A stretch of 64,000 nucleotides of DNA from WRGA01 sp031553395. Its GTDB lineage: Bacteria; Bacteroidota; Bacteroidia; Bacteroidales; WRGA01. A program made the translations under genes and the position numbers. Below the pieces are notes generated by a model. It was not told the origin of the DNA. It worked only from the letters and a program-made list of their open reading frames with translations, and searched no databases. The DNA is taken from assembly GCA_031553395.1 (NCBI GenBank), contig JAVBLR010000012.1, forward strand, positions 1 through 64,000, in the 5' to 3' direction. Shown here piece by piece: positions 42,612 through 51,909 of this stretch (position 1 is the stretch's first letter; every line of letters starts with the position of its first letter).

Positions 42612-42668
42612 ATTGAAATATTTTGCGAAAAAATGCAGAGAACTGTTGCTAATTCAAAATATAGTCTC

Positions 42669-42676
42669 TATATTTG
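42669..42676 (+). promoter_or_regulatory. -7 promoter element of tRNA-Glu/rpsT
   Basis: TATATTTG lies 33 bases before tRNA-Glu with TTG about 20 bases upstream. A near match (AATATTTG, 42790-42797) precedes rpsT, so co-transcription of tRNA and rpsT is possible but not certain. Confidence 0.65.
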
Positions 42677-42708
42677 CACCCGCAAAACAGAAAGGTATCT
42701 TTCTAAAT

Positions 42709-42780
42709 GGCCCATTCGTCTATCGGTTAGGACGCAAGATTTTCATTCTTGAAAGAGGGGTTCGACTCCCCTATGGGCTA
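42709..42780 (+). tRNA. tRNA-Glu (anticodon UUC)
   Basis: A 72-base cloverleaf: acceptor GGCCCAT/ATGGGCT, anticodon arm CAAGATTTTCATTCTTG (anticodon TTC) and T arm GGGTTCGACTCCC. CCA is not encoded. Confidence 0.95.
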
Positions 42781-42821
42781 CTATTTAATAATATTTGAAT
42801 TTAATAAAGGGATTAGTCGAA

Positions 42822-43076
42822 ATGGCAAATCATCAATCATCAGTAAAAAGAATACGTCAATCTTCAACAAAGAGATTGCACAATAGGTATTATGCTAAAA
42901 CAGCAAGGAACGCTGTTCGTAAATTGCGTGCAACATCAGATAAAACTGAAGCTTCTGCTTTATTGCCGAAAATCAGTTCTATGTTGGATAAATTAGCAAA
43001 GAAAAATATTATACATAAAAACAAAGCTTCGAACTTAAAATCGAAATTGGCTCTTCATATAAATAAATGCCAATAA
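42822..43076 (+). CDS. rpsT: Small ribosomal subunit protein S20
   Basis: I start at ATG 42822 (MANHQSSVKRIRQS), which gives the normal length of 84 residues; an in-frame ATG at 42795 would add nine residues. The basic, all-helical protein has KRIRQSSTKRLHNRYYAKTA near the N-terminus and binds 16S rRNA. Confidence 0.96.
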   Translation: MANHQSSVKRIRQSSTKRLHNRYYAKTARNAVRKLRATSDKTEASALLPKISSMLDKLAKKNIIHKNKASNLKSKLALHINKCQ

Positions 43077-43109
43077 TCCTTTAGATTGAAGTTTTAGAGA
43101 TATTAGAAG

Positions 43110-43139
43110 GCCGGATATTAATTTATTCGGCTTTTGTTT
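43110..43139 (+). terminator. Hairpin after rpsT
   Basis: GCCGGATA pairs with TATTCGGC (one G-T pair), followed by TTTTGTTTC. Confidence 0.65.
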
Positions 43140-43187
43140 CTTATAGCTATAATAAATATAATTTGAACATCAATAATAGCTTTAGCC

Positions 43188-44876
43188 ATGTCAGACGATA
43201 AAAAGATTATTTTTTCAATGGTGGGGGTAAGTAAAACTTTTCCTCCTCATAAACAAGTTCTGAAAGATATTTATCTTTCTTTTTTCTATGGTGCAAAGAT
43301 TGGGATTATAGGGTTGAACGGTTCCGGAAAATCAACGTTGCTTAAGATTATTGCAGGAATTGAAAAATCATATCAAGGAGAGGTCGTATTTTCTCCCGGA
43401 TATTCAGTTGGATATTTGGAACAAGAACCGCAATTAGATGATACAAAGACTGTCAAGGAAATTGTGCAGGAAGGTGTTCAAAACATCATTGATATTCTCA
43501 AAGAATACGAAGACGTAAATCTTAAATTCGGAGATCCTGATGTGTTGGAAGATCCTGATAAAATGGATGCATTGATTAATCGTCAAGCAGAATTGCAGGA
43601 TAAAATCGATGCTACTGATGCATGGAATCTGGATAATAAACTGGAACGAGCTATGGATGCCTTACGTTGTCCGCCGGAAGATCAATTAATAAAGCATCTT
43701 TCAGGAGGGGAACGTCGCCGTGTTGCTCTTTGCCGTTTATTGTTGCAACAGCCTGATATTTTGTTGCTTGATGAGCCTACGAACCATTTGGATGCTGAAT
43801 CTATTGATTGGTTGGAGCAACATTTGAATCAATATCCGGGAACAGTTATTGCGATTACGCACGACCGTTACTTCTTAGACCATGTTGCCGGTTGGATTCT
43901 TGAATTAGACCGTGGTGAAGGAATTCCCTGGAAAGGAAATTACACCTCTTGGTTAGAGCAAAAAACGAAGCGGATGGAACAAGAGGAAAAGCAGGTAAGT
44001 AAACGCAGGAAAACATTGGAGCGGGAATTGGATTGGGTAAGGATGGCACCTAAAGCTCGTCAGGCTAAAGGAAAAGCCCGATTAAATTCTTACGATAAAT
44101 TATTGAACGAAGATCAAAAAGAAAGAGAAGAAAAATTAGAAATATTTATTCCAAATGGTCCGCGCTTAGGAAATAAGGTAATTGAATCAATCGGCGTATC
44201 CAAAGCATTTGGCGATAAATTATTGTTTGATGATCTTAACTTCATGCTTCCTCCGAATGGCATTGTAGGAATTATAGGTCCGAATGGAGCCGGAAAAACT
44301 ACATTATTCCGATTGATTATGGAATTGGAAAAGGTAGATAAAGGAACTTTTGAGGTTGGAGAAACGGTAAAAATCGGGTATGTTGACCAATCACATGCTT
44401 CTATTGATCCGCAGAAAACGGTTTATCAGGTTGTTTCGGGAGAGGCTGAATTTATCAAAGTTGCAGGCCGTGAAATTAATGCAAGGGCTTATTTGTCTCG
44501 TTTTAATTTTACCGGAGCCGATCAGGAAAAACTATGCGGAGTTCTTTCCGGAGGGGAAAGAAATCGATTACATTTGGCTTTGACATTAAAAGAGGAAGCC
44601 AATGTTTTACTCCTTGATGAGCCGACCAATGATATCGACGTAAATACACTTCGGGCATTGGAAGAAGGACTGGATAATTTTGCCGGTTGTGCTGTTGTTA
44701 TCTCTCACGACCGTTGGTTTTTAGATCGTATTTGTACACATATCCTTGCATTTGAAGGTGATTCTGAAGTGTTTTTCTTTGAGGGTTCTTATTCTGATTA
44801 TGAAGAGAACAAGAAAAAACGCTTGGGAAATGTTGAGCCTAAAAGAGTAAGATATAGAAAATTAATAGCAGATTAA
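43188..44876 (+). CDS. ettA: Energy-dependent translational throttle protein EttA
   Basis: The 562-residue ABC-F ATPase has two nucleotide-binding domains: Walker A GLNGSGKSTLLK with signature LSGGERRRVALCRLL, and GPNGAGKTTLFRL with LSGGERNRLHLALTL. The linker holds a basic helical region (KQVSKRRKTLERELDWVRMA) and the arm typical of EttA. It binds the ribosomal E site and adjusts translation to energy state. Both Walker B sequences (ILLLDEPTNHLD, VLLLDEPTNDID) are intact. Confidence 0.93.
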   Translation: MSDDKKIIFSMVGVSKTFPPHKQVLKDIYLSFFYGAKIGIIGLNGSGKSTLLKIIAGIEKSYQGEVVFSPGYSVGYLEQEPQLDDTKTVKEIVQEGVQNIIDILKEYEDVNLKFGDPDVLEDPDKMDALINRQAELQDKIDATDAWNLDNKLERAMDALRCPPEDQLIKHLSGGERRRVALCRLLLQQPDILLLDEPTNHLDAESIDWLEQHLNQYPGTVIAITHDRYFLDHVAGWILELDRGEGIPWKGNYTSWLEQKTKRMEQEEKQVSKRRKTLERELDWVRMAPKARQAKGKARLNSYDKLLNEDQKEREEKLEIFIPNGPRLGNKVIESIGVSKAFGDKLLFDDLNFMLPPNGIVGIIGPNGAGKTTLFRLIMELEKVDKGTFEVGETVKIGYVDQSHASIDPQKTVYQVVSGEAEFIKVAGREINARAYLSRFNFTGADQEKLCGVLSGGERNRLHLALTLKEEANVLLLDEPTNDIDVNTLRALEEGLDNFAGCAVVISHDRWFLDRICTHILAFEGDSEVFFFEGSYSDYEENKKKRLGNVEPKRVRYRKLIAD

Positions 44877-44913
44877 TTATTGAAATATATTTGAAGATTT
44901 TTTCTTCATAAGT

Positions 44914-44957
44914 AAAAAGGTAATAATGCCAAAACCATTTGGCATTATTACCTTTTT
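44914..44957. terminator. Bidirectional terminator between ettA and rpoN
   Basis: AAAAAGGTAATAATGCC pairs perfectly with GGCATTATTACCTTTTT around a 10-base loop. A-run and T-run flanks let it serve the convergent genes ettA and rpoN. Confidence 0.92.
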
Positions 44958-44963
44958 TATGGA

Positions 44964-46385
44964 TTATAATTCTTTCCTAAGCCGAGCAACCGGGATATTT
45001 AATTGTTCCCGGTATTTAGTTACTGTTCGCCGTGCAATTATATAACCTTTTTCGTTCAAAATTTCGGTTAACTTATCATCGGCTAATGGTTTCTGTTTAT
45101 CTTCATTTTGAATGCATTCCGATAAAATCTTTTTTATTTCCCGTGAAGAAATTTCTTCTCCATCCTCTGTTTGCATTGATTCTGAGAAAAAATATTTCAA
45201 CGGAAAAATTCCAAAATTTGTTTGTACATACTTACTATTGCTTACCCGGGATATTGTAGAAATATCATATCCTGTTCTTTCAGAGATATCTTTCAGTATC
45301 ATTGGTTTTAAAGACGATTCATCTCCATCTTTAAAGAAATCTTCCTGATAATTGACAATAGCATTCATTACCGACAAAAGTGTTGTTTGCCGTTGTTTTA
45401 ATGCATCAATAAACCATTTGGCCGAATCTAATTTTTGCTTGACAAAGAGTACGGCATCCTTTCTTTCCCGCGTTTGGTTTTCTTTATTTGAAGAATAATC
45501 TTGAATTAAAGCCGAGAATTCAGGATTGATTTTTAATTCGGGAACATTGCGACCATTTAAACTTACAAACAATTCCCCATCATTTTGCTCTACAATAAAA
45601 TCCGGAATAATAACTTCTCTACGGTTTTCCAATGGTGTGCTGAATGCATTCCCTGGTTTAGGATTAAGCATTGTTATTTCATGGATTACAGCTTTAAGCT
45701 CATCTTCATTCAGGTTAAGTTCTTTGGCAATTTTTTCGTAATGTTTGTGGGCAAATTCATCAAAATAGTTTTCTATTATTTTAATGGCAGATGTTATTTC
45801 AGGCGTTTCCTCTTTCTTTTTAAGTTGTATAAGTAAGCATTCCTGCAATGATGTGGCTCCTACACCTATTGGCTCAAAATCCTGAATTACTTTCAAAATA
45901 TCCTCTAATTCCGACTCGGAAACATCAATATTTACCTGAAAAATCAAATCATCGGAAATAGAATGTAAATCGCGGCGAAGGTATCCCTCGTCATCAATAT
46001 TTCCAATGATGTATTCTGCGATAGTATGTTGTTTATCAGATAAATTGCGAAGTCCAAGCTGCTCTATCAACGATTCATGAAATGACATTCCTGCAGAAAA
46101 AGGTATATCTTCTTTTTTTTCTCCGGACTGATTATTGGATTCTAATTTGTAAGGAGGAATATCATCTTCATTGCTATAATCTCCCAATGATAGATCAATA
46201 TCCGTTTCATCAGCATTTTCCGTATCCATCGATTCTTCCGAAATCTCAAGTGCCGGATTTTCCTCAATCTCCTGTTTTACACGCTCTTCAAGTTCCAAAG
46301 TTGTCGATTCCAACAATTTGATAATTTGTATTTGTTGTGGCGATAATTTTTGTTGTAATTTTTGTTGTAAACTTAATCTTTGCAT
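44964..46385 (-). CDS. rpoN: RNA polymerase sigma-54 factor
   Basis: The 473-residue protein has the Gln/Leu-rich activator-interacting region I (SLQQKLQQKLSPQQIQIIKLL), an acidic stretch (about 45-75), the core-binding domain and the C-terminal RpoN box ARRTVTKYRE that reads the -24 element. It transcribes genes with -24/-12 promoters that need an enhancer-binding activator. Confidence 0.96.
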   Translation of the reverse strand: MQRLSLQQKLQQKLSPQQIQIIKLLESTTLELEERVKQEIEENPALEISEESMDTENADETDIDLSLGDYSNEDDIPPYKLESNNQSGEKKEDIPFSAGMSFHESLIEQLGLRNLSDKQHTIAEYIIGNIDDEGYLRRDLHSISDDLIFQVNIDVSESELEDILKVIQDFEPIGVGATSLQECLLIQLKKKEETPEITSAIKIIENYFDEFAHKHYEKIAKELNLNEDELKAVIHEITMLNPKPGNAFSTPLENRREVIIPDFIVEQNDGELFVSLNGRNVPELKINPEFSALIQDYSSNKENQTRERKDAVLFVKQKLDSAKWFIDALKQRQTTLLSVMNAIVNYQEDFFKDGDESSLKPMILKDISERTGYDISTISRVSNSKYVQTNFGIFPLKYFFSESMQTEDGEEISSREIKKILSECIQNEDKQKPLADDKLTEILNEKGYIIARRTVTKYREQLNIPVARLRKEL

Positions 46386-46520
46386 AAAAGAGAATATTTA
46401 TAAAAAGACAAATTTAACGGATTATCTGTTAAAAAATGAATTTTGTTTGTTAATCTTAAAGTACAGTTTCCCTGTATTTGCAAAATAATGTAGAACTTGC
46501 AATTTTGTTGCCTTTTGGGT

Positions 46521-46551
46521 TTTGGAAAATAATTTTAGATGATTACATTTG
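46521..46551 (+). promoter_or_regulatory. Promoter of the DUF5606 gene, full consensus
   Basis: TTTG at 46521-46524, exactly 19 bases, then TACATTTG at 46544-46551. It is the best match to the Bacteroidetes consensus in this window. The start codon follows 26 bases later. Confidence 0.85.
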
Positions 46552-46577
46552 CGCTGGAAAATCATAAATAAAGTAAT

Positions 46578-46994
46578 ATGTTAAAACAAATTTTATCAAT
46601 TTCAGGCAAACCCGGGTTGTACAAACTAATATCTCAAAGCAAAGCGGCATTAATTGTAGAGGCTTTATCTGATGGAAAAAAACTTCCAGTCCACTCAAGC
46701 GATAAAGTCGTTTCTTTGGGAGATATTTCCATGTTTACTCAAGAAGGAGAAAAACCTCTTTGGGAAGTATTAAATGCATTAAAGGCGAAAGAAAATAATG
46801 GAAAATGTTCTGTTGATGCAAAAGCTAAACCCGACGAATTGAAAAAATTATTGGAAGAAATACTGCCTGATTTTGATAGGGAAAAGGTATATCCTTCAGA
46901 TATCAAAAAGCTAATTTCATGGTATAATATACTAATTGGTGCAGAAATTACTGATTTTGAACCGAAAAAAGAAGAAGAAAAAAAGGAAGAATAA
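46578..46994 (+). CDS. DUF5606 family protein
   Basis: The 138-residue protein begins LKQILSISGKPGLYKLISQSK and carries ALIVEAL and KKLPVHSSDKVVSLGDISMF, the signature of this Bacteroidetes-specific family, followed by an acidic Lys/Glu tail. It is usually a single-copy conserved gene of unknown function. Here it is divergent from rpoN and transcribed alone between a consensus promoter and a strong terminator. Confidence 0.85.
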   Translation: MLKQILSISGKPGLYKLISQSKAALIVEALSDGKKLPVHSSDKVVSLGDISMFTQEGEKPLWEVLNALKAKENNGKCSVDAKAKPDELKKLLEEILPDFDREKVYPSDIKKLISWYNILIGAEITDFEPKKEEEKKEE

Positions 46995-47019
46995 CCATTT
47001 AGGAATTCCTTATTAGATA

Positions 47020-47070
47020 AAAAGCGAAACAAGTAAATTTGTAATGATTTACTTGTTTCGCTTTTTCTTT
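47020..47070 (+). terminator. Strong terminator after the DUF5606 gene
   Basis: AAAAGCGAAACAAGTAAAT (47020-47038) pairs with ATTTACTTGTTTCGCTTTT (47046-47064), followed by a T-rich run. Confidence 0.92.
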
Positions 47071-47109
47071 TTTTGGATCGATAATTGCCTGATTATTGGG
47101 CAAAAAAAA

Positions 47110-47229
47110 GGTTGTCATCCCGACAACCAATCTTCTGTTAACCTTAAATCTAATACTATGAAAAAATCACTGTACAAAAATAGTATGCTTTTAATTACGC
47201 AACAAATTTATATGGCTAAGAATTGTTAA
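47110..47229 (+). other. Hairpin plus 23-codon open frame, candidate small gene or leader
   Basis: GGTTGTC-ATCCC-GACAACC (47110-47128) is followed by CTGTTAACCTTAAATCTAAT and then ATG 47158, opening 23 codons (MKKSLYKNSMLLIT...) that end at 47229. I have a vague memory of this hairpin-leader-ATG arrangement elsewhere in Bacteroidales. It could be a small RNA or a small peptide gene. The remainder of 47230-47514 is AT-rich and holds nothing else I recognise. Confidence 0.35.
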
Positions 47230-47514
47230 AATAAACGCTTGATTAAGTTAAAATATTTAATTTATTATCTTATATGTTTCTATACTGGATAATAATAAGA
47301 GTATGTAAGGTAAAATAACGTAAAAGTTAATAATTACTTAACATTAATAATCAGTAATTTAAATAAATATCTTTTTAATATAGTTGAACAAACCTGACAA
47401 ATTGTCTGTTATATAAATTGGCAAAGATTTTGTCAATTTATTACTCGTTGTTAATTTCTTATTATTAATATAACACAAACAACGAATAACCAAAAAAGAA
47501 AGGAGAGTTTATAT

Positions 47515-50106
47515 ATGAATCTAAACAATTTCACAATTAAATCCCAGGAGGCTGTTCAAAAGGCTATTAATCTTACTCAGAGCAATGGTCAACAAGCGAT
47601 TGAACCAGCACATTTACTTAAAGGCGTAATGCTCGAAGGTGAGGATGTTGTTAATTTTTTATTTCAAAAATTAGGTGTAAACACACAAAATATAGTAGCT
47701 GTACTTGATAAGCAAATCAGCTCATTTCCAAAAGTTTCGGGAGCAGAACCTTATTTGAGCCGGGAATCAAATGCTGTCTTGCAAAAAGCAATTGATTATT
47801 CGTCTAAAATGGGCGATTCTTTCGTTTCGTTGGAGCATATTTTATTGGCATTGCTTACCGAGAAAAGTGATGTTTCGACTTTGTTAAAAGATGCCGGAAT
47901 TACTGAAAAAGAATTACAAGCTGCAATCGATGATTTACGCAAAGGAGCAAAAGTGAATTCAGCGTCGGCGGAAGAAACTTACAATTCTCTTAATAAATAT
48001 GCTATTAATCTGAATGAAAGGGCTCGTTCGGGAAAATTAGACCCTGTGATCGGGCGGGATGATGAAATTCGTCGTGTTTTGCAAATTCTGAGCCGGAGAA
48101 CAAAAAATAACCCGATCTTGATTGGAGAACCCGGTGTTGGTAAAACTGCGATTGCAGAAGGATTAGCACATCGGATTGTTCGTGGTGATGTACCTGAAAA
48201 TCTGAAATCCAAACAAATTTTTTCGTTGGATATGGGAGCCTTAATTGCCGGCGCTAAATATAAAGGTGAGTTTGAAGAACGATTGAAATCGGTTGTGAAT
48301 GAGGTTATTCAATCAGATGGAGAAATTGTACTTTTTATTGATGAAATTCATACATTGGTTGGCGCCGGAAAAAGCGATGGAGCCATGGATGCAGCAAATA
48401 TTCTGAAACCGGCATTGGCACGGGGAGAACTGCGTTCTATCGGTGCAACCACATTAGATGAATATCAAAAGTATTTTGAGAAAGACAAAGCATTGGAACG
48501 TCGTTTCCAAACGGTTATGGTGGATGAGCCGGATGAACTCAGTGCAATTTCCATTCTTCGCGGATTGAAGGAACGATACGAAAATCACCATAAAGTACGG
48601 ATTAAGGATGATGCAATTATTGCTGCCGTGCAATTGTCGCAACGATATATTACCGACCGTTTTTTGCCTGATAAGGCTATTGACTTGATTGATGAGGCTG
48701 CGGCAAAATTACGTTTGGAGGTGGATTCTGTTCCTCAGGAATTGGATGATATCAGCCGCCGTATCAAACAGTTGGAGATTGAACGGGAAGCTATCAAACG
48801 GGAAAATGACCATTCGAAGTTGGAATTATTAAACAAGCAAATTGCTGATTTAAAGGAGGAAGAGACTTCGTATCATGCAAAATGGCAGGCCGAAAAGGAG
48901 ATTGTAAATAAAATCCAACAAAATAAAGTCGAACTCGAAAATTTACGTTTCGAAGCAGATAAAGCCGAACGGGAAGGAAATTATGGACTAGTTGCCGAAA
49001 TTCGTTACGGAAAAATAAAAGCCAAAGAAGAAGAAAATCAAAAATACGAATCGGAACTGCAGGACTTGCAATCTTCCGGCAAGGCAATGATTAAGGAAGA
49101 AGTTGATTCGGAAGATATTGCCGATATTGTTTCCCGTTGGACAGGCATTCCTGTCAACAGAATGTTGCAAACCGAAAAAGAAAAATTATTAAATTTGGAG
49201 GACGAATTGCACAAACGGGTTGTAGGACAGGATGAAGCGATAGAGGCTGTTGCAAATGCTGTTCGCCGTAGCCGTAGCGGATTGCAGGACCCAAAACGCC
49301 CGATTGGGTCGTTTATCTTTTTGGGAACGACCGGCGTGGGGAAAACCGAATTGGCAAAGGCATTGGCAGAGGTCTTGTTCGATGACGAAAATATGATGAC
49401 ACGGATTGATATGAGCGAATATCAGGAAAAATTTAGTGTTACGCGTTTGATTGGTTCGCCTCCGGGATATGTCGGTTATGAAGAAGGCGGACAATTAACC
49501 GAAGCGATTCGCCGAAAACCATATTCTGTTGTTTTATTCGATGAAATCGAGAAAGCACATCCCGATACTTTCAATGTATTGTTGCAAGTGCTGGATGATG
49601 GCCGTTTAACGGATAATAAAGGTCGTGTGGTAAATTTCAAAAATACGATTATTATTATGACTTCTAATATGGGTTCGCCACTTATCCGGGAAAATTTCGA
49701 AAAAATCAATAAATCGAATAAGGAAGAAATCGTTGAAAAAACCAAAAGCCAAGTACTTGAATTGCTGAAACAAACTATTCGTCCCGAATTCCTGAACCGT
49801 ATTGATGAAATCATAATGTTCAGTCCATTGGATGAAAAGGAAATCAAGCAAATTGTGGAAATCCAATTGAATAGTATTAAGAAGATACTTGAAGGAAGTG
49901 GAATTATACTTAACTTTACCAACGATGCATTGAATTTTATTTCGGAAGAAGGTTATGATCCCGAATTTGGCGCTCGTCCGGTTAAACGTGTTATTCAAAA
50001 ATATATTCTGAACGAATTATCCAAAGAAATTATCAGTGAGAAAATTGATAAATCGAAACCGATCGTTGTGGATTATTTTGGAGAAGGATTGGTTTTCAGG
50101 AATTAA
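47515..50106 (+). CDS. clpB: ATP-dependent chaperone ClpB
   Basis: The 863-residue disaggregase has the N-domain (1-145), AAA1 with GEPGVGKTAIAEG (near 205) and IDEIHTLVGAG, the coiled-coil M-domain (about 400-530) and AAA2 with GTTGVGKTELAKAL (near 605) and the C-terminal small domain. It works with DnaK to rescue aggregated proteins. Its start is preceded by AAAGGAGA at 47499-47506, a strong Shine-Dalgarno site that most genes here lack. No heat-shock promoter motif is evident. Confidence 0.97.
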   Translation: MNLNNFTIKSQEAVQKAINLTQSNGQQAIEPAHLLKGVMLEGEDVVNFLFQKLGVNTQNIVAVLDKQISSFPKVSGAEPYLSRESNAVLQKAIDYSSKMGDSFVSLEHILLALLTEKSDVSTLLKDAGITEKELQAAIDDLRKGAKVNSASAEETYNSLNKYAINLNERARSGKLDPVIGRDDEIRRVLQILSRRTKNNPILIGEPGVGKTAIAEGLAHRIVRGDVPENLKSKQIFSLDMGALIAGAKYKGEFEERLKSVVNEVIQSDGEIVLFIDEIHTLVGAGKSDGAMDAANILKPALARGELRSIGATTLDEYQKYFEKDKALERRFQTVMVDEPDELSAISILRGLKERYENHHKVRIKDDAIIAAVQLSQRYITDRFLPDKAIDLIDEAAAKLRLEVDSVPQELDDISRRIKQLEIEREAIKRENDHSKLELLNKQIADLKEEETSYHAKWQAEKEIVNKIQQNKVELENLRFEADKAEREGNYGLVAEIRYGKIKAKEEENQKYESELQDLQSSGKAMIKEEVDSEDIADIVSRWTGIPVNRMLQTEKEKLLNLEDELHKRVVGQDEAIEAVANAVRRSRSGLQDPKRPIGSFIFLGTTGVGKTELAKALAEVLFDDENMMTRIDMSEYQEKFSVTRLIGSPPGYVGYEEGGQLTEAIRRKPYSVVLFDEIEKAHPDTFNVLLQVLDDGRLTDNKGRVVNFKNTIIIMTSNMGSPLIRENFEKINKSNKEEIVEKTKSQVLELLKQTIRPEFLNRIDEIIMFSPLDEKEIKQIVEIQLNSIKKILEGSGIILNFTNDALNFISEEGYDPEFGARPVKRVIQKYILNELSKEIISEKIDKSKPIVVDYFGEGLVFRN

Positions 50107-50133
50107 TCGAACAAGATTTAGATCATATTTCTG

Positions 50134-50210
50134 AACGCTAAGTTGCAAAGGCACAAAGTCGCAAAGACAATATAATTTTAGCGCCTTAGCGGTATTGTGT
50201 TTTTGTGTTC
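50134..50210. repeat. Inverted arms of 9-base phased words (CGCAAAGAC type)
   Basis: Left arm 50134-50169 reads gttgcaaag/gcacaaagt/cgcaaagac in 9-base phase. Right arm 50180-50210 (gcgccttagcggtattgtg) is a looser complement. It fills the gap after clpB. Confidence 0.7.
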
Positions 50211-50232
50211 AAAAAAATACTTAAATAAGATT

Positions 50233-50667
50233 ATGAATAAAATAAAGTTGTTTTTTTCTGTTAGTTGTATTCTTTCAATCTTGTTGATTGTTGGATGTAA
50301 ATCGCAAACTATTGCAAATAATAATATGAATTTGGATGGTACCACATGGAATGTTATTGCAATCAACGATAGTATTCTGCCCGAAACTCTAAAAATCCCT
50401 TTTATTTCTTTTGATTTGAAAAACAATCGAATATCCGGAAATACAGGTTGCAACGGGATGAATGCTGCTGTTGAGATACAACCGAATTCAAATAAAATTG
50501 CCTTATCTGAAGCCATTTCTACACGAATGGCCTGCATCAATATGAATGTAGAAAGGGATTTTTTGGAAAACTTGCAAAAAGCAACTTATTTTAGCATAAA
50601 TAATGATATACTTGTTTTATCAGATGATACTCATCCAAAATTAATTACATTCAAATTGAGAAAGTAA
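50233..50667 (+). CDS. META domain lipoprotein (HslJ-like)
   Basis: I start at ATG 50233, which gives the signal peptide directly; 12 more codons are open upstream. The signal ends LLIVGCKS, with lipidated Cys near residue 20. The META domain follows: LDGTTWNVIAIND, ISGNTGCNGMNAAVE, SEAISTRMACINM and a final LITFKLRK. The family is linked to heat-shock and antibiotic response (HslJ) in E. coli; the role here is unknown. Confidence 0.88.
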   Translation: MNKIKLFFSVSCILSILLIVGCKSQTIANNNMNLDGTTWNVIAINDSILPETLKIPFISFDLKNNRISGNTGCNGMNAAVEIQPNSNKIALSEAISTRMACINMNVERDFLENLQKATYFSINNDILVLSDDTHPKLITFKLRK

Positions 50668-50680
50668 TATTTTACAAGAA

Positions 50681-50719
50681 AAAATGGATAATGCCCTAAT
50701 ATTGGGTGCTATCCATTTT
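50681..50719. terminator. Bidirectional hairpin between convergent genes
   Basis: AAAATGGATA-atGCCC pairs with GGGTGC-TATCCATTTT around a 7-base loop, ending the META gene and the minus-strand gene at 50748. Confidence 0.85.
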
Positions 50720-50747
50720 CTTATGCAAATAAATTCAATGAACTTTT

Positions 50748-51212
50748 CTATGGCTCTTGAATCCATACTGTTTGATTCTCACCTCCATTCCATACTAAAA
50801 TAGATTTCATTTTTGATGATCGAGGATATTTATTCTTTGATAATTTGCTAAAATCTGCAACAGCAAAAGAGACTACCGCATAATTCACAAGCCTTTTATC
50901 TTTTGTAAATACAAGAACACAATGAGAATCAAAACTTGACAAACTCTCTACTATTTGCCTACACTCATCAGACATTATTACTCCTTCCTCTTTAAGCATC
51001 CTTGGATCATATGGTTTCTGTATATACATCAAATCCCAATTATCCTTTTCATTAAGTGATACTAAATCAAACAGTTCATTTGAACGTAGTTCCTTTAACT
51101 TATTATCAATAACTATTTCCTTAAAAGGATAATTTAGATATAATAAAAACGCACTTATTCCTAAAATCAATAAAGTCAAAAAAAGTAATATCATTTTCGT
51201 TTTTGCAATCAT
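50748..51212 (-). CDS. Hypothetical membrane-anchored protein
   Basis: The 154-residue protein has one N-terminal transmembrane helix (MILLFLTLLILGISAFLLYL) and a periplasmic domain of about 120 residues with SLNEKDNWDLMYIQKPYDP. I recognise no family. It follows the 51232 gene by 19 bases and is probably co-transcribed with it. Confidence 0.5.
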   Translation of the reverse strand: MIAKTKMILLFLTLLILGISAFLLYLNYPFKEIVIDNKLKELRSNELFDLVSLNEKDNWDLMYIQKPYDPRMLKEEGVIMSDECRQIVESLSSFDSHCVLVFTKDKRLVNYAVVSFAVADFSKLSKNKYPRSSKMKSILVWNGGENQTVWIQEP

Positions 51213-51231
51213 GGTTTTATTTTAATTGTAT

Positions 51232-51909
51232 CTATTCCCAAGTTTCTCCCGACGGATGAAACCATTCTGACTTTCCTATCAATACGCCATTTTTGTAGTG
51301 TTGCTTGCAAAAAAGGACTCCGTTTGGATACCAAATTTTCCGTTCTCCGTGAAGTAGTCCGTTTACATACGTTTCTTCAATTTCTTTTTGTTCGTTTGAA
51401 TAAAACTCCTCACGTTTCTCGTTTACATACTGAGGTATCGGATGCTGGTATAATTCTCTCAATCGGTGCAATTCAAAAAGTCCGGTATTACCTCTCCAAT
51501 TTCTTAATCCATCTGATTTTTTATATCTTTTGTTTCTGTCACATCCAATAATGGAGATTTTACCATCAATGGTTTTGCCAAACAAAATCCATTCCTCATC
51601 TTTTGATATGCCAATATCAACATTTGACCATATATCATTTGAGGATATCGAATAATCTAAAATTTGATTTATACTGTCCCCTTTAAACAATTCTATGATT
51701 TCTATGATGTGTGATTTGTATTCTTCTTCCAATGAATATATGCATTCTGGTGTATCTACTATTTTTACATGCGCAATAAAGTCATAATCTTCCAATTGTG
51801 AAAAACTATCAATCTCAAGTTTACTTGAATTCCAACAGGATGCTTTCGTTTCCGGGATAAGAAAAAGTATCCCTGCAATTATTAAAATTATTGTAAAAAA
51901 TCGATTCAT
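51232..51909 (-). CDS. Secreted protein with C-terminal MORN-like repeats
   Basis: The 225-residue protein has a signal peptide (cleaved after PETKAS, before a Cys), a middle domain with YDFIAHVKIVDTPECIYSLE and DEEWILFGK that resembles the OB-like NTR/TIMP fold, and a C-terminal pair of repeats of the type NGLLHGERKIWYPNGVL and KNGVLIGKSEWFHPSG, similar to MORN/toxin-antitoxin-YwqK repeats. Binding to a partner protein at the envelope is plausible; the function is unknown. Confidence 0.55.
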   Translation of the reverse strand: MNRFFTIILIIAGILFLIPETKASCWNSSKLEIDSFSQLEDYDFIAHVKIVDTPECIYSLEEEYKSHIIEIIELFKGDSINQILDYSISSNDIWSNVDIGISKDEEWILFGKTIDGKISIIGCDRNKRYKKSDGLRNWRGNTGLFELHRLRELYQHPIPQYVNEKREEFYSNEQKEIEETYVNGLLHGERKIWYPNGVLFCKQHYKNGVLIGKSEWFHPSGETWE

